DNA from: Panicum virgatum
Taxonomy: Eukaryota; Streptophyta; Magnoliopsida; Poales; Poaceae
Assembly (NCBI RefSeq): GCF_016808335.1
Contig: NC_053146.1
Location: 43,714,809-43,778,808 of the forward strand
Length of the DNA stretch: 64,000 nucleotides
Reading direction: 5' to 3'
The translations under genes and the position numbers were made by a program. This document shows positions 12,529-23,689 of this stretch, one piece after another. Each line of letters starts with the position of its first letter. The first letter of the stretch is position 1. Under the pieces are notes generated by a model. That model searched no databases. It was not told the DNA's origin and saw only the letters and a program-made list of their open reading frames with translations.

Positions 12529-12660
12529 CGGGTTGTCCTCCCGGCAGCTTATTCTTGACTCGACGAACGGGTTGAACTCCCGGCAGATTTATTCTTGACT
12601 CGACGAACGGGTTGAACTCCCAGCAGCTTTATTCTTGACTCGACGAACGGGTTGCCTCCC
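12529..12660. repeat. 40-bp tandem repeat, about three copies
   Basis: attcttgactcgacgaacgg recurs at 12551, 12591 and 12631 with a period of 40, each copy containing CGGGTTGnnnTCCCnGC. The last copy ends in GGGTTGCCTCCCGCAAAGCGC. The array sits just 3' of the protease stop on the element's coding strand, where reverse transcriptase would be expected. Confidence 0.85.
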
Positions 12661-12704
12661 GCAAAGCGCTTCATTTATAGTCTATAGCTAGACTTTCTTC
12701 TTCT

Positions 12705-15029
12705 TCACTTCGGACCAACGCTCGGTGATGGCGCTGCAGTCTTGGGTACCCACTTCCGCACAATCCATGGTGCGGGTTTGTCTTCTAGGTTAGTCGTCTT
12801 TTTGGTCTTCACAGGCGGGCTTTTAGCTTTCTTCTTGACGGGTGCAGCGATCTTCTTTGTCGCGATGGACGCGATGACTTCTATCTCCTTCTTCGCTTCC
12901 TTCTTGTTCGGCTCCTCTTCTTTCTTTGGCTTCTCCTCTGTGACACGGCGGTGAGGCGGAACATATTTGACATTGATCATGTTGCATACCTCGAGGCGTG
13001 GACGAAACTTGAATTCGCTTGTGGTGCCATTGATGTCGAACTTTATCTCCCCCTTACCAACGTTGATGTTTGCCCTTGCGGTCTTGAGGAAAGGCCTCCC
13101 AAGTATGAGAGGCGCCTTGCTCCCTTCTCCCATATCGAGAATCACAAAGTCAACGGGGACTAAGTGTTCTCCAATCTTCACGGGCACGTCTTCGGCGATT
13201 CCCAAAGGATAGCGAACGGAATTGTCCGCTAACTCTAGGCACATGGCTGTGGGCTCCGGCTCCGGTAAGCGTAGCTTCTCGAACACATTCTTTGGCATGA
13301 CACTCACACTTGCACTGAGATCACAAAGTGCTCTTTCGAACATAAGAGATCCAATGGAACACGGGATGGTAGGACATCCGGGGTCCCTCTTCTTTTCAGG
13401 AGCTTCATTAGCGATTGCCGCGCTACATTCCTCGGTTAGCTTGACAGTGCTTGGCGGTATCTCGCGCTTGTTTTCCATGATGTCTTTGAAGTAGCGAGAA
13501 TACGTCGGAACTTGTAGAGCGTCCAAGAGCGGCATATTGATGCTCAACCAGCGTACCATGTCAACAAATTTGTTGAATTGCTCATCTTCATGTTTACCTT
13601 TGCGGTATCATGGCCTTGGCGGTAGAATCTTGGTATCTATATCATCTGGCTCAAACTCCGGCTCTTTGGTGACTATCTCTGGCATGGGAGTAGGTGCCTT
13701 CTCCTTGATGATAGTCTCCACTTCAACTCTTGGCTTAGTCTTCCTTGCTCCCGCTGCATGTTCGGGTTCTTCGGTCTCCTTTCCCGAGCGAGTTTGAATT
13801 GCCTTAGCCGTCTCCGGACTTTGAGGTTGCCCGGGCAATTTTCCTTCATTGCTAGATAGGCGTCCGGCGAGCTGGGCTACTTGCGTCTCTAGCATCTTCA
13901 TCATGTTGAGTACTTGAAGGTTAGAGCTCCCGACCTCCGTCACCTTGCCATCAATGTTCTCCAAGATCTTGTCCATAGCCTTGAACTTGGTGACGGTATC
14001 CTTGTTGATCTTGCCTTGCTCCTCCATGAACTCCTTCAATTGTATACAAAGAGGCACCGTGTTTTGAATGGAAGAGCTTGCATTAAATTGGGGTCTACCT
14101 TGCCCGTAGCAGAAGTTGGGTGGCGGAATCCATTCTCCCTTCTTTATGTAGTCGAGCATCTTGGCTTCCTCCGGGCAATTCTTTTGGACATGGCCGTACT
14201 CTCCACATTCTTCACATGTAGACCTTGCTTCGGCCGCCTTCAAATCAATAGCTTGGGCTTCTCTCTTTTCCACTTCCATCTTCTCCAACCTTCTCATGAG
14301 CGAGTCGATCTTCCCTTCTAGCACTTCTTCATGTTCCACTTGTAATACACTCTTCGCGGCGCCCACGGCTTGGAGTGGTTGTAGGCGCCCCGATGATGCC
14401 CATGCGTCATTGTCTGCCACCTTCTTGAATAGCTTGAAAACTTGAGTAGGCGTGAGCTCAATGATAGAACCTCCGGCCGATGCGTCAATGATCCCCCTTG
14501 ATGCAGTAGTGAGGCCTTTATAGAACTTCTGGACCACATCCTCCCTTGAGAACTTGTGATGACGTACGGCGCGGATGTAGTCGTTGAAGCGCTCATAGGC
14601 TTCCGCAATAGTCTCCGTCGGGGCTTGCGCGAATGTTGCAATCTTGTTGCGCAGAATCTGTTTCTTGCCCGGCGAGTAGAACTCCGTCATGAACTCCTTC
14701 ATCAAGGACTCCCAATTTTGCACCGTGCGCGGTGGTAGAGAATGAAACCATTGCAACGCTCTCCCAAGTAGAGAGAACAGAAAGAGCCTCGCTCTTATTT
14801 GATCTTGAGTCATCCCTTGCATGTCGAAGGTGCGACATAGTTGGAGGAACGCTTGAAGATGTAGATTAGCGTCTTCTTTTCCAGTGAAGGGCGAGCTTTG
14901 CACCATCCTTATGATTGAAGTCTTGATCTCGAATGGAACTCCGATGTTGTCGAGATTTTGGATCGGCAAGTCCCGAATGTCCGGAGTGCATAGCTCTCCG
15001 ATCATACGCTCCTGCTCCGGTAGCGCCAT
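12705..15029 (-). pseudogene. gag-protease of the Athila-like element, one in-frame stop
   Basis: The first part (15029 to 13611, 473 codons) is a gag: a retrotransposon_gag-like domain at about residues 40-210 (FLFSLLGRALQWF, WESLMKEFMTEFYSP, AYERFNDYIRAV), a coiled segment at about 235-260, and a CCHC zinc knuckle with C272, C275, H280 and C285. A TGA at 13608-13610 interrupts the frame. The same frame continues to 12705 with a pepsin-like retroviral protease: CDLSASVSVMP (the usual DLG/DSG-type motif with serine in the second position) and APLILGRPFLKTA. A lysine-rich tail ends at a stop with no reverse transcriptase after it. Gag would package element RNA and the protease process it. An open frame without ATG extends some 30 codons upstream of the chosen ATG. 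Confidence 0.85.
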
Positions 15030-15454
15030 CCCTTGGTGAAGTGGCGCCTCCTTTGGACTTGTTGGTGGAGTTGCTTGAGGTGAAGACGATGAACCGTCGG
15101 CTTCGACTTTTGGATCTACTAGTTCCGGCTTCCTTGATCATGCTTCTCGTATCCTTTGCCTGTAAATTTTTCCTGGATCATCCACAAAATTTTCGGGTTT
15201 GTTGGAGAGGCACCCGTCCATCTCCTGTTAGGGGTTAGTGAAAAAGAAAAATATATACCAGATCTAAAAGATGAATATACAAGATCTAAAACATAAAAAA
15301 ATAAAGCAAACTCTAGATTAGATTGATTTTCGTGGAATAGATCCGTTTTTTTAGTTAGCTCAGAAAAAATAAGAGATCTAAAAAGGTCAAAAAGAAAAAT
15401 CAAGAAAAATAAATATTTACGAATGCAAGTAAGATTGGATCTTAAATCGATGGT

Positions 15455-15472
15455 TCCCCGGCAACAGCGCCA
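15455..15472 (-). promoter_or_regulatory. Primer binding site, tRNA-Asp type
   Basis: On the minus strand TGGCGCTGTTGCCGGGGA lies 8 bases inside the 5' LTR. It is complementary, with one mismatch, to the 3' end of plant tRNA-Asp, the primer typical of Athila and Tat Ty3/Gypsy lineages. It fixes the element's direction as minus. Confidence 0.85.
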
Positions 15473-15480
15473 TAAAAGCT

Positions 15481-16901
15481 TGTTGACGCTCCTTAGCGCC
15501 CCCGATTTGTATACCGCAAGTGCACGGTTCGTGTAGCTTTTCCCTTAGAGTATTCCCCCAAGGTTTATCAGTCCACGGAACCAAAGATACAAGAAACAAT
15601 CTACTAACATAGAGATTCCTTTTGTGTTGAGATGGTGAAAAACGAATCTAATCTACTAAAGATGACAAACACCGAAGGTAGCAAGAGAAAGTTAGAGATT
15701 ACCAATCTAGATCACCTAGATCATGCATATGTTGTAGTTCCAGCTAGATGTAGTGAAGTAAGATAGATGTGAATCTCAATGAAAAGCATCTTTAAACTCA
15801 AAATCTCCAATCCGATCCCTCGATACCCCACCTAGTCAGTGGCAACGGCCTGTCACGAGGCCGCCCCTTTGGACGAAAGTACCCTGAAGCAAGTCGAACC
15901 CCCTTTGATAGTTCCGCCATGAACCTCTAGCCACCATGACTACAAGATCATGCTAAGCGATCTATCTCGATAATAGATCTAGGATGAAGCAAACCCAAAG
16001 AAAAGAACGAAATCGAAAGAGAGAACATGGTCGCTAAACATTCGGAATCACAAATAACTTCACCATGAATGATTGTACATCACAAGATCACAACCGGGGC
16101 CCTACCTTGATCTTGACGATCCTAGCTCCAGAATTCCGTTGTGGTCTTCCTTGCAAGGTTCCCACGTCGGCTAGGGAAGCCCCTAGACAACTAGCACGAC
16201 CCTCGGCTCTCCGAGAGGTGTCCCTCTGTCTTCTCTGCTCCTTGGCGTCGTCTCCTGAATTTATCTCTCCGTGAACCTTGGGGAGGGGTCTTTAAATAGC
16301 CTCAGGAAACCCTAGGTCAAAGGGGAGGCTGAACTGCCTCAAAAAGGGGCTGGGCCGGCCGGCCCAATGGACCCAGGCCGGCCGGCCTGGCCCATTTCTT
16401 CGCCGCCTCGTGTCCTCCTTTCTCCCCAAGTCTCCTGGAGTCTTCTAGAGTATATGCCTTTCACGATTGCACCCCATTAGACGTCGTTATCTTCGAGATT
16501 TCTTCGAGGAAAAGGATAGGATGGAAAATCCTTCCTTAAATCTATCTTTTCTTTGCTTAGCCCTGAAGTATCTTGATCTTATCTTGTGGGCTTTGTCCTT
16601 TAGGCTTCATTGGAGGGTGGATGTGCACGAACGGGCCTCTAATCATCATGGCCTTCGGTCCTTTATTCGGGCTTTCGCCTTCGTCTTTCTTCGTGTTATC
16701 GCGTGATCGTGGGCCTCATCATTTCATGCTCTAAAATTGGTCAAAAACCTGCAAAAACGAAGTACCTCCAAAATATATGTGCAAACTCAAAAACGACCAA
16801 TAATTGGGCCGAGGTTAGAATGGTTAGTGATTTTGATATTAAATTCATGCCATTATCAAAGTTAAACAGGGGATAAAATGGATACTTAAGGAGCGCCAAC
16901 A
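15481..16901 (-). repeat. 5' LTR of the Athila-like element
   Basis: Transcription would run leftward. A TATA-like CTATTTAAA (minus strand, 16291-16299) lies about 600 bases into the LTR. The LTR carries GGCCGGCCGGCC-type palindromes near 16353-16389. It is 1421 bp, against 1414 bp for its partner; the visible indels include a 6-bp difference near 16008 and a single T near 15621. Confidence 0.9.
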
Positions 16902-17329
16902 GCCGGCTTGAATCAAAGAACCGCTCTAAACCTCGATTCCACTAGAGTTGCTCTTCACCACTCCGGTAAGGTGAGCACAAAACCTCTCACAACCAATTTC
17001 GGAACTCCTCAACAATCTTCTTGGAGGTGCTCCACGAAATCAACTCCTCCAAGCCATCTAGGGAGCGGCAACTCCTAAGAGTAACAAGTCGATGATGCTT
17101 GCTTGAAGTTTTCCTAGTGCCACAAAGCTCAAACTCTTGATGCAATGCACTAAGAGGCTCTCACACTCACAAGAATGCTATCCCTAAGCAAAGAGTGTGT
17201 GAGAGAGGGGAAGACTAACTCAAATATGTCAAGTGTGCTTTCCAAATGGCCAAGAGAAACCTCAAATGGACAGCCAATGGGTATGTATATATAGACTTCC
17301 CCTAAAAAACTAGCCGTTACATTCTGTTC

Positions 17330-17870
17330 TGCGAAAGCGCGGACCGTTCGCTGTTCAAAAACCGGACCATCTGCGGTTATAACCCAGCGAGTCATAGTGC
17401 AATAATTGCGTGTCAGAAGTAGCCATTACAGACCTAGCAGACCATCCGCGCCCTAGGGGCGGACCGCCCGCAGTTCAGATTTCCAACCCACCAAAGATGA
17501 AATCGTCTCTGGGCGTTTTCTCTAACTGACTGGCGGACCGTCCGCGCCCCAGGGGCGGACCGTCCGTCGTTCAACCTTCGAGCCCAACCCAACTTGCAAC
17601 CTCTCTGGTCAAAAACTTCAAGTCACCTGCGGACCGTCCGCGCCCTCGGGCCGGACCGTCCGCCCATGACTTTCAGCTCCCAACTAGTTAGAAAAACGTC
17701 TCTAGACAAAATGGTTTTCTAGGGGCGGACCATCCGCCAAACAGGGCCAGACCATCCACCCTTCAAATCTTGTTCCCACCAGAGACAACCATGTCTTTGG
17801 ACGATTTTGAACACAAGTGGTAGACCATCCGCCACAAATGGCCGGACTGTCCGTGCTAGGCAGACAGTTC
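17330..17870. repeat. Array of CGGAC-C-GTCCG palindromes in the solo LTR U3
   Basis: About a dozen copies of GCGGACCGTCCGC or close variants occur, for example at 17339, 17459, 17531, 17555, 17630, 17651, 17723 and 17840, commonly in pairs about 20-25 bases apart. Each is a 5-6 bp inverted pair around one C. Like the array at 269-660 it lies upstream (in the minus-strand sense) of the LTR's TATA-like sequence. Confidence 0.8.
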
Positions 17871-18299
17871 ACAAAATTTGAACCCAAGTTTTCAAACTTT
17901 CAAAACGATGTTAGCCCTCATACATGCATCTAGACATTTTGAGCAAAATAGCACTAGAGGCCCGTCAAGCACGAGTGCAAAGACCGCTCTTGATAGCACG
18001 ACTATCTATCCTATAAACCCGGTCATTTTTCATCCGCTAATCACCTTATGATTGGTAAAATGCAAAAGCTCTATATTATACCTTTGCCTTGAGCCCAAGC
18101 TTTGCATATCATCTCCAACATGTTCCACAAACATGATACAACCTCATTCATCCATGGACTAACCTATGCTTATCATCTCAAATGAAATCGTTAGTCCATA
18201 AACATTGTCATTAAATACCAAAACTCGAATTAGGGGCCTAGATGCTTTCAGTTGGCACTGACTAATTATATATCCAAGTGGCAAGGTCTTTATTGCAAT

Positions 18300-20880
18300 G
18301 GTAGTTTATTATTTTTTTGAAAAAGGGAAACTTTATTGATTTTTAGAGCAATGCATCAAGGTGATACATCGTCTTGAAATTTTTTCGGCCTCTGCCATAA
18401 CAGCACACAACCTAAAAGAGTTTGTCCTTGGCACATCAAGCTGTACACACTAATGACTATCAGTCTGAAGACTAGACCGCCACTCATGTGCTCGGGCAAA
18501 AAAATCCTTAGGCACCTGCTCCAAGAAACGAGATGCCGCTAAAAGCTTGTCCTACAATATATGCCACTGAAGGATAGACCACATATGGAGCCAGTGTGTA
18601 GTCAAGTAGATAACGTGCAAAAAGGAAGATCTTTTGTTATCAAACACCACGACGTTTCTGCATCGCCAAACAGACCAACACTGGGCTACCGCGCCTAGAA
18701 GAACAAGTGGTTTAAACTCTTTGGGTATTCCATTAAGCCAGCTGCCAAACATACTAGTCATATTGCGTGGTTTAGGGATGCCCCAGGCCGCAACACCGAA
18801 GCCCATACCATACGCGTGAACCGGCAATCTAAAAACAGATGTTGAATTATTTCATTTTCATGACAGAAGCAACATTATTGGTTTCCTTGCCAGTTCCTTT
18901 TAGCTAGATTGTCCTTTGTAAGAATGACTCCTCGCCTGAGATATCAAAGAAAAAAATTTATCTTGAGTGGGTCTTTTAATTTCCATAATCTCTTATTTAC
19001 GTTGGGGGCAATTTGATTGATTTGACCAAGATAATGTGATTTAACTGAAAAAACACCTGTCTGGTCTAAGTTCCATTTGAAACCCATCCCTTTCCTGGTT
19101 TAGTCTAACAGATGCCTAGCGTGATGCTAAATTGTTCCACATCACTAGCTTATTCCCAAGTAAATCTCTGCGGCAAGATAGATTAGGAATCTGTGTACTT
19201 AATACATCAACCACTGTATCTTGTTTTTCCTAACTATATTGTATAGTTGTGGATATTGGTCCCATAGAGATCTATTTTCTAGCCATGTCTTCCCAGAATC
19301 TTACTTGCGACCTTAGAAAGGCCCTGTTTGGGGGAGCTTAAGCTTCTCCAAAAGCTCTATATGGAAAAGCTCAACTTGCTTCCCTAGAAAGTTACTTTTC
19401 AAAGAAGCTAACATATCTGTTTGGGGGAGATTCTCAAAATACGCTTGTTGTGTTGACGCGGCACGCCTGCCCAAGAGGGAGCCTTGGCCGCGCCGCACAG
19501 GGGAGGTCCACCCCGTCGGCCCCGAGCTGCTGCTGTCTGGGGGCCCTGCCTCGCCGGCCTCGGGCCCTGGCCGCGCAGCTTGGGCCCTCGTTCCGGCAGC
19601 CCCGAGCCCCAGCCGCGCCACCTAGGGGGAGCTCGCCCCCACCAGCCCTGAGCTGCAGCCACGGAGCTCGGCCTTGCCGTCTCCGCTCAAGGAGTTCGCC
19701 CCCGTCGACGCCGAGCCGCGGCCAAGGAGCTCGGCCCTGCCATCTCCGCTCAGGGGAGCTCACCCCCACCGGTCCTAAGCAGCAGCCGTGTCGGAGATGG
19801 TGGCGCGGTGGAGCTCCGGCCGAGGGAGGAGTCGGGGGACGGCAGTCGGTGAGGGTCCTGGGCACGGCTGGCGGGGGAGAGCCTCGAGCACCGTGTGGAG
19901 GAGAGGGGATGGGAAAGAATGAAAGAATGGTTCGCCCATAGAAGCTCGGGAAGCTGCACGAGATGAGCTTTTCGATTGACAGTGTAAAATGAGCTTTTCC
20001 AGCTTTTGTTTTTGGGAATAGCAGACCCCGTTTGGGGAAGCTTTTGGCTTTTGGAGCTTCTTGGAGAAGCAAAAGCTCCTAGAAGCTCCTCCAAACAGGG
20101 CCAAAGTGTCGTTTGACCTTCATCAAGCTTGTCCAGAAATGTGAATCTCCGCTCTTCTAATGGTCTTGCACCAATGGCTTAGTCCCTAGATATTTATTGC
20201 GTAAGATTTGCTGCCAAGTACCGTCTGTCATTAACAGACGATATAGCCACTTGCTGAGTAAAGCTACATTTTTTAAGTTCCAAATTATGTATCCCTAGTC
20301 CTCCCTATTTCTTTGGTTGACATAGGATATCCTATTTGGCTAGCCGATATTTTCTTTTATGCTCATCGCTTTGCCAAAAAAAAATCTAGAACGAAAGTAA
20401 TCCAACTTTTGCGAACCCCTTTCGGGATTTCAAAGAAGGACATCATGTACATGGATAGACTGCTAAGAACGAAATTGATAAGCGTTAGGCGCCCTCCAGT
20501 TGAAAGATTTTTACCCTTCCAGCTACTAAGGGTTTTTCAAACCGTTCTTGGATCTTCAACCAATTGCTATTAGACAAATTCCTATAGTGAATCGGAATGC
20601 CTAAATAGCGAAGTGGGAACGATCTCGGATTACATCCAAATAGTTCCATGTACCGGCTTTCGCAGCTCTTTACTTCCCCAAAGTAAAAAATTTCGCTCTT
20701 ACGGAAATTAATTTTTAAACCCGATAGCTGTTCGAATGCACAAAGAATGGTCTTCATGTTATGAGCCTGCTACAAGTTATGTTCTATAAAGAGGATCGTA
20801 TCATCAGCATATTGTAGAATGGACAAGCTGTCATCCACTAGATGCGGCACCACCCCCACTCAGTTGATCCGCTGCTTTTG
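18300..20880 (-). pseudogene. LINE (L1-type) reverse transcriptase, degenerate and 5'-truncated
   Basis: Minus-strand coding remnants run right to left: the RT catalytic ILQYADDTILF (YADD codons 20800-20811), FEQLSGLKINFRKSE, PLRYLGIPIHYR, a MMSFFEIPKGV segment, GGLGIHNLELKNVALLSKWLYR near 20200-20300, and a C-terminal zf-RVT-like region with GSWLNGIPKEFKPL and CWSVWRCRNVVVF at 18552-18827. These are the order and motifs of plant L1-type ORF2. The frame has several stops (one just after FIEHNL) and shifts, no endonuclease domain is present, and an unrelated element is inserted at 19320-20102. A T-rich run at 18310-18318 is consistent with the poly(A) tail of a minus-strand LINE. Confidence 0.8.
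19320..20102. mobile_element. GC-rich non-autonomous TIR element inside the LINE
   Basis: The ends are inverted repeats GGCCCTGTTTGG...CCAAACAGGGCC with AGCTT/AAGCT-rich extensions. AAA on both sides is a possible but weak 3-bp target duplication. The centre (19450-19800) is an imperfect tandem array of about 60-bp GC-rich units (GAGCTCGCCCCC...GAGC..CAGCC). LINE coding sequence resumes on both sides, confirming an insertion. No protein is supported; the long open frames inside are composition effects. Confidence 0.7.
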
Positions 20881-21555
20881 CCCTATTAATCGTAGTTTAT
20901 TTGACGATCTCAATCGCCAATGTGATATATATTACAGTTGGATAACTCACCATATATTGTAGTTCTGACATATGATAATTTGCACTGAGTTTGTAATCTA
21001 CGTCGCGCAACAAATTCATATAAAGATATATATACCCGCGCATAGGGAACATATATATACCCAATTAACTGATAATATGTGATAACAAACAAATAATATA
21101 AGGTAACAAACTAATAATAGCTGGATATACAATATCTACACAGAAATTAACGTTGATGCCATGGAAGAAAATATAGTGGCTTATACCTACTTAAAATTAA
21201 AGTTAATTAAAGAGTTCGTCAGAGATGAAACAACTCATCAGATAATGATCTGCCGGCGCGGCGTCAATTGAGATGCATGGTGCTCGAGATTATCACAGCG
21301 ATTAATACAATCCAGAAACTAGAGACCAAAAGATTGCGATATTACCCTGACGTACGGCTTGTGCGTGCATAAAAATAAAGGAGATGGAAGAGACAGTTTG
21401 CACACTTAGCCGCGTCGTCTGAGATCCACAAGCAACCGGCGGCCATGTTAATGATCGTTAATTGACCGGTTTGTAAAATTAGAGCTAAGCTAGCATATAA
21501 TTGACCTGCTGATCAGCTAGCTAGGTTATTGCGAGCAAGATAACAGAGTACGCCT
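20881..21555. other. Spacer without recognisable genes
   Basis: AT-rich sequence between the LINE remnant and the CACTA element. I see no ORF, TIR or RNA gene. Confidence 0.4.
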
Positions 21556-21585
21556 CACTACTACAAAACAGTCCTTTGTTCCAGG

Positions 21586-22846
21586 CACTACTACAGAAAG
21601 GCACATTTGTCCCGGGTGCAAACTACTTTTAGTCCCGGTTTTTCAACCGGGATTGCTCATCCGGGACAAATGTGACTATGGCTTTTGTCCCGGTCTCTTT
21701 TCAACCGGGATAAATGTAATTTTTCAAAATAAAAAAAAATTCAGCTCGCCAGCTCCCGAGGAGCCGGCTTCTACAAATCCAAAAATTGGACCAAAACTGC
21801 AATATTGAAATCCAGATCTAATCCACAATACATTACACATCACATATCAAGATCTAATTCACACAAGTAAGAAAGCACAAGATCTAATCCACAATACATG
21901 AGATTAATTCACAACATATGAGATTGTTTTGATTCACATCACATATAGATTCAACATCAAAATCACAAACGAAAAAAAAATAAAAAAAGAAGCACGCGGC
22001 GGCGGCAGTTCGTTGTCCCCCGCCGGCGCCTGGGACGCGCTTGCCCGCCTCCTGCCCAACGAGTGCCCCCGCCGGGACCTTGAAGCAGTTGCCCCGAGTG
22101 CCCCTCGCCGGAGCCGGCCGCTGGGCTCGTCGGAGCCGGAGCCGGAGCCTGGCTCGCCGGGCACCCGTCTGCGCCGGTGCCTGGTGGCCCGCGCCTGCGC
22201 GGGGACGCACTGGCCCGCACCCGCGCGGCGACGCAGTGGCCTGCGCCCGCGTGGCGACGCAGTGGCCCGCGCCTGAGCGGCGGCTCGCCGGGCACCCGTC
22301 TGCGCCGGTGCCTGGTGGCCCGCGCCCGCGCGGCGACGCAGTGGCCCGCGCCCGCGCGGCGACGCAGTGGCCCGCGCCTGAGCGGCGGCTCGCCGGCCGG
22401 CAGTGCCCGCGAAAGCTAAGGGAGCTGAGGGAGGGAGGGAGAGGGAGGGAGGAAGGGGATGGATCTCTCGGAGAGGAAGCAGGCGGAGGGAGAAGACTAG
22501 AAAGAGACTAATGAGAGAGAGGAGTGAGCGGTGGAGATAATAAGTGCTAGACGCACCTTTTGTCCCGGGTGGAGACTTCACCCGGGATAAAAAGTCCTCT
22601 TTAGTCTCGGGTGGAGTCATCAACCGGGAAAAAAGGCCCGCGCAGCCTTTTGTCCCGATTGGAGCCACCAACCGGGATAAAAAGCCCTCTTTTTGTCCCG
22701 GTTGGTGTCTCCAACCGGGATAAAAGGCCCTCGTCCCCCCGCTGGCCCGGCTAGCCGTTGGACCCGGGACAAAAGCCACCTATTGTCCCGGGCCCAAAGA
22801 CAGCCGGGACAAATGGTCTGGAACAAAGGCCTATTCTGTAGTAGTG
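21586..22846. mobile_element. Non-autonomous CACTA element (inner, nested)
   Basis: It starts CACTACTACAGAAAGG at 21586 and ends CTGTAGTAGTG at 22846, with TSD AGG at 21583-21585 and 22847-22849. It is 1261 bp long with subterminal TTTGTCCCGG / CCGGGACAAA repeats at both ends. The core (22010-22420) is GC-rich with tandem gcggcgacgcagtggcccgc units, and a segment beginning ggcacccgtctgcgccggtg occurs twice, near 22159 and 22281. No protein is supported. Confidence 0.88.
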
Positions 22847-23689
22847 AGGCCATTTGTCCCTGCAGCCTTTAGGCCAGGAACAATAGGTGGCTTTTGTCCT
22901 GGGTCCAACGGCTATCCGGGCCAGCGGGGGACAGGGACCTTTTGTCCCGGTTGGAGGCACCAACCGGGACAAAAGGGTGGCCTTTTATCCCGGTTGGTGT
23001 CTCCAACCGGGACAAAAGGCCTGCGTAGCCTTTTGTCCCGGTTAGAGCCACCAACCGGGATAAAAGGCTCCCCTTTTGTCCCGGTTGGTGTCTCCAACCG
23101 GGACAAAACTCCTTGGCCCCCTTATCCCCTTCCCTCTCCGCCCGCCCGAGCCATTCAGCTCACTTGTTCTTGCTGTTTTTGGCTCGGGAGAGAGGAGTTT
23201 TTACTCATTTCTTCACCATATTTATGAAGATCTTTGATTCCCCGTCCATCCATCGGCGCTAAAGGTTTGGGGCTTGTTTTTCTCTTCTTTCTTGGTTTGT
23301 ATAGCTCATTTCATGCTTTAGAAATAGAGAAAATGTGTAGCTAGCTCATTTCTTGGACATTTAGATTGCATATGTAGGTGTGATTTTCTTTTGGATTTAG
23401 ATGAGTATGTGGATAGTAGAAATTTTTAGAATGAGTGTAGACACTCCATGTGATGTACTTGTATATATGACCATATTGTGGATAGTTGATCTTTGTATTC
23501 ATGAATGAATTAATGAAATGAGTATATTAGAATTTTTTGTATTATGAATGAATTATTTTGACACTCTAGTGATGTATTTATTCAGGCTCACATTGAAACC
23601 ATCTAGAAGCTAAAAAAATCTTTATTTCGAAACAAGTATACGTCGTTAATCTCCATCCAACGGTGATGGCACTATCTTTCGGGGATACA

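Larger units (their letters stand above)
6327..16901 (-). mobile_element. Athila-like LTR retrotransposon, non-autonomous (gag-protease only plus extra ORF)
   Basis: The element is 10,575 bp long with 1.41-1.42 kb LTRs (15481-16901 as 5' LTR, 6327-7740 as 3' LTR) and perfect 5-bp target duplications GCCGG (6322-6326, 16902-16906). LTR ends are TGTTGACGCTCC...GGAGCGCCAACA, and the terminal GGAGCGCCAAC / GTTGACGCTCC are near inverted repeats. The coding strand is minus: primer site, gag, protease, a long gap, an extra ORF, polypurine tract. No reverse transcriptase, RNase H or integrase motif appears anywhere inside, so mobility would need proteins in trans. The two LTRs differ at roughly 45-50 positions by my hand comparison (about 3%), so the insertion is fairly recent. 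Confidence 0.9.
5981..18250 (-). mobile_element. Solo LTR (about 1.69 kb) split by a nested retrotransposon
   Basis: The plus strand starts TGTAGGATC at 5981 and ends GATGCTTTCA at 18250; read on the minus strand it is TGAAAGCATCTAGGCCCC...GATCCTACA, a TG..CA LTR. The direct repeat GTTGG flanks it at 5976-5980 and 18251-18255. Removing the nested element and one copy of its target site (6327-16906) leaves 346 + 1344 = 1690 bp. No gag or pol belongs to it and no second LTR is seen, so it is a solo LTR left by recombination. It contains a TATA-like tgtatatatag near 17284 and a palindrome array in U3. The LTR ends resemble those of large grass Copia-type families, but the family is not proven. 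Confidence 0.85.

Noticed and set aside
19434..20072. Long open frames in the GC-rich core of the TIR element
   Set aside because: They are arginine/glycine/proline-rich translations of a tandem repeat, open in several phases, with no domain.
22930..23110. CRISPR-like regularly spaced repeats
   Set aside because: The repeats are facing CACTA subterminal units of variable spacing in a plant genome, not a CRISPR array.
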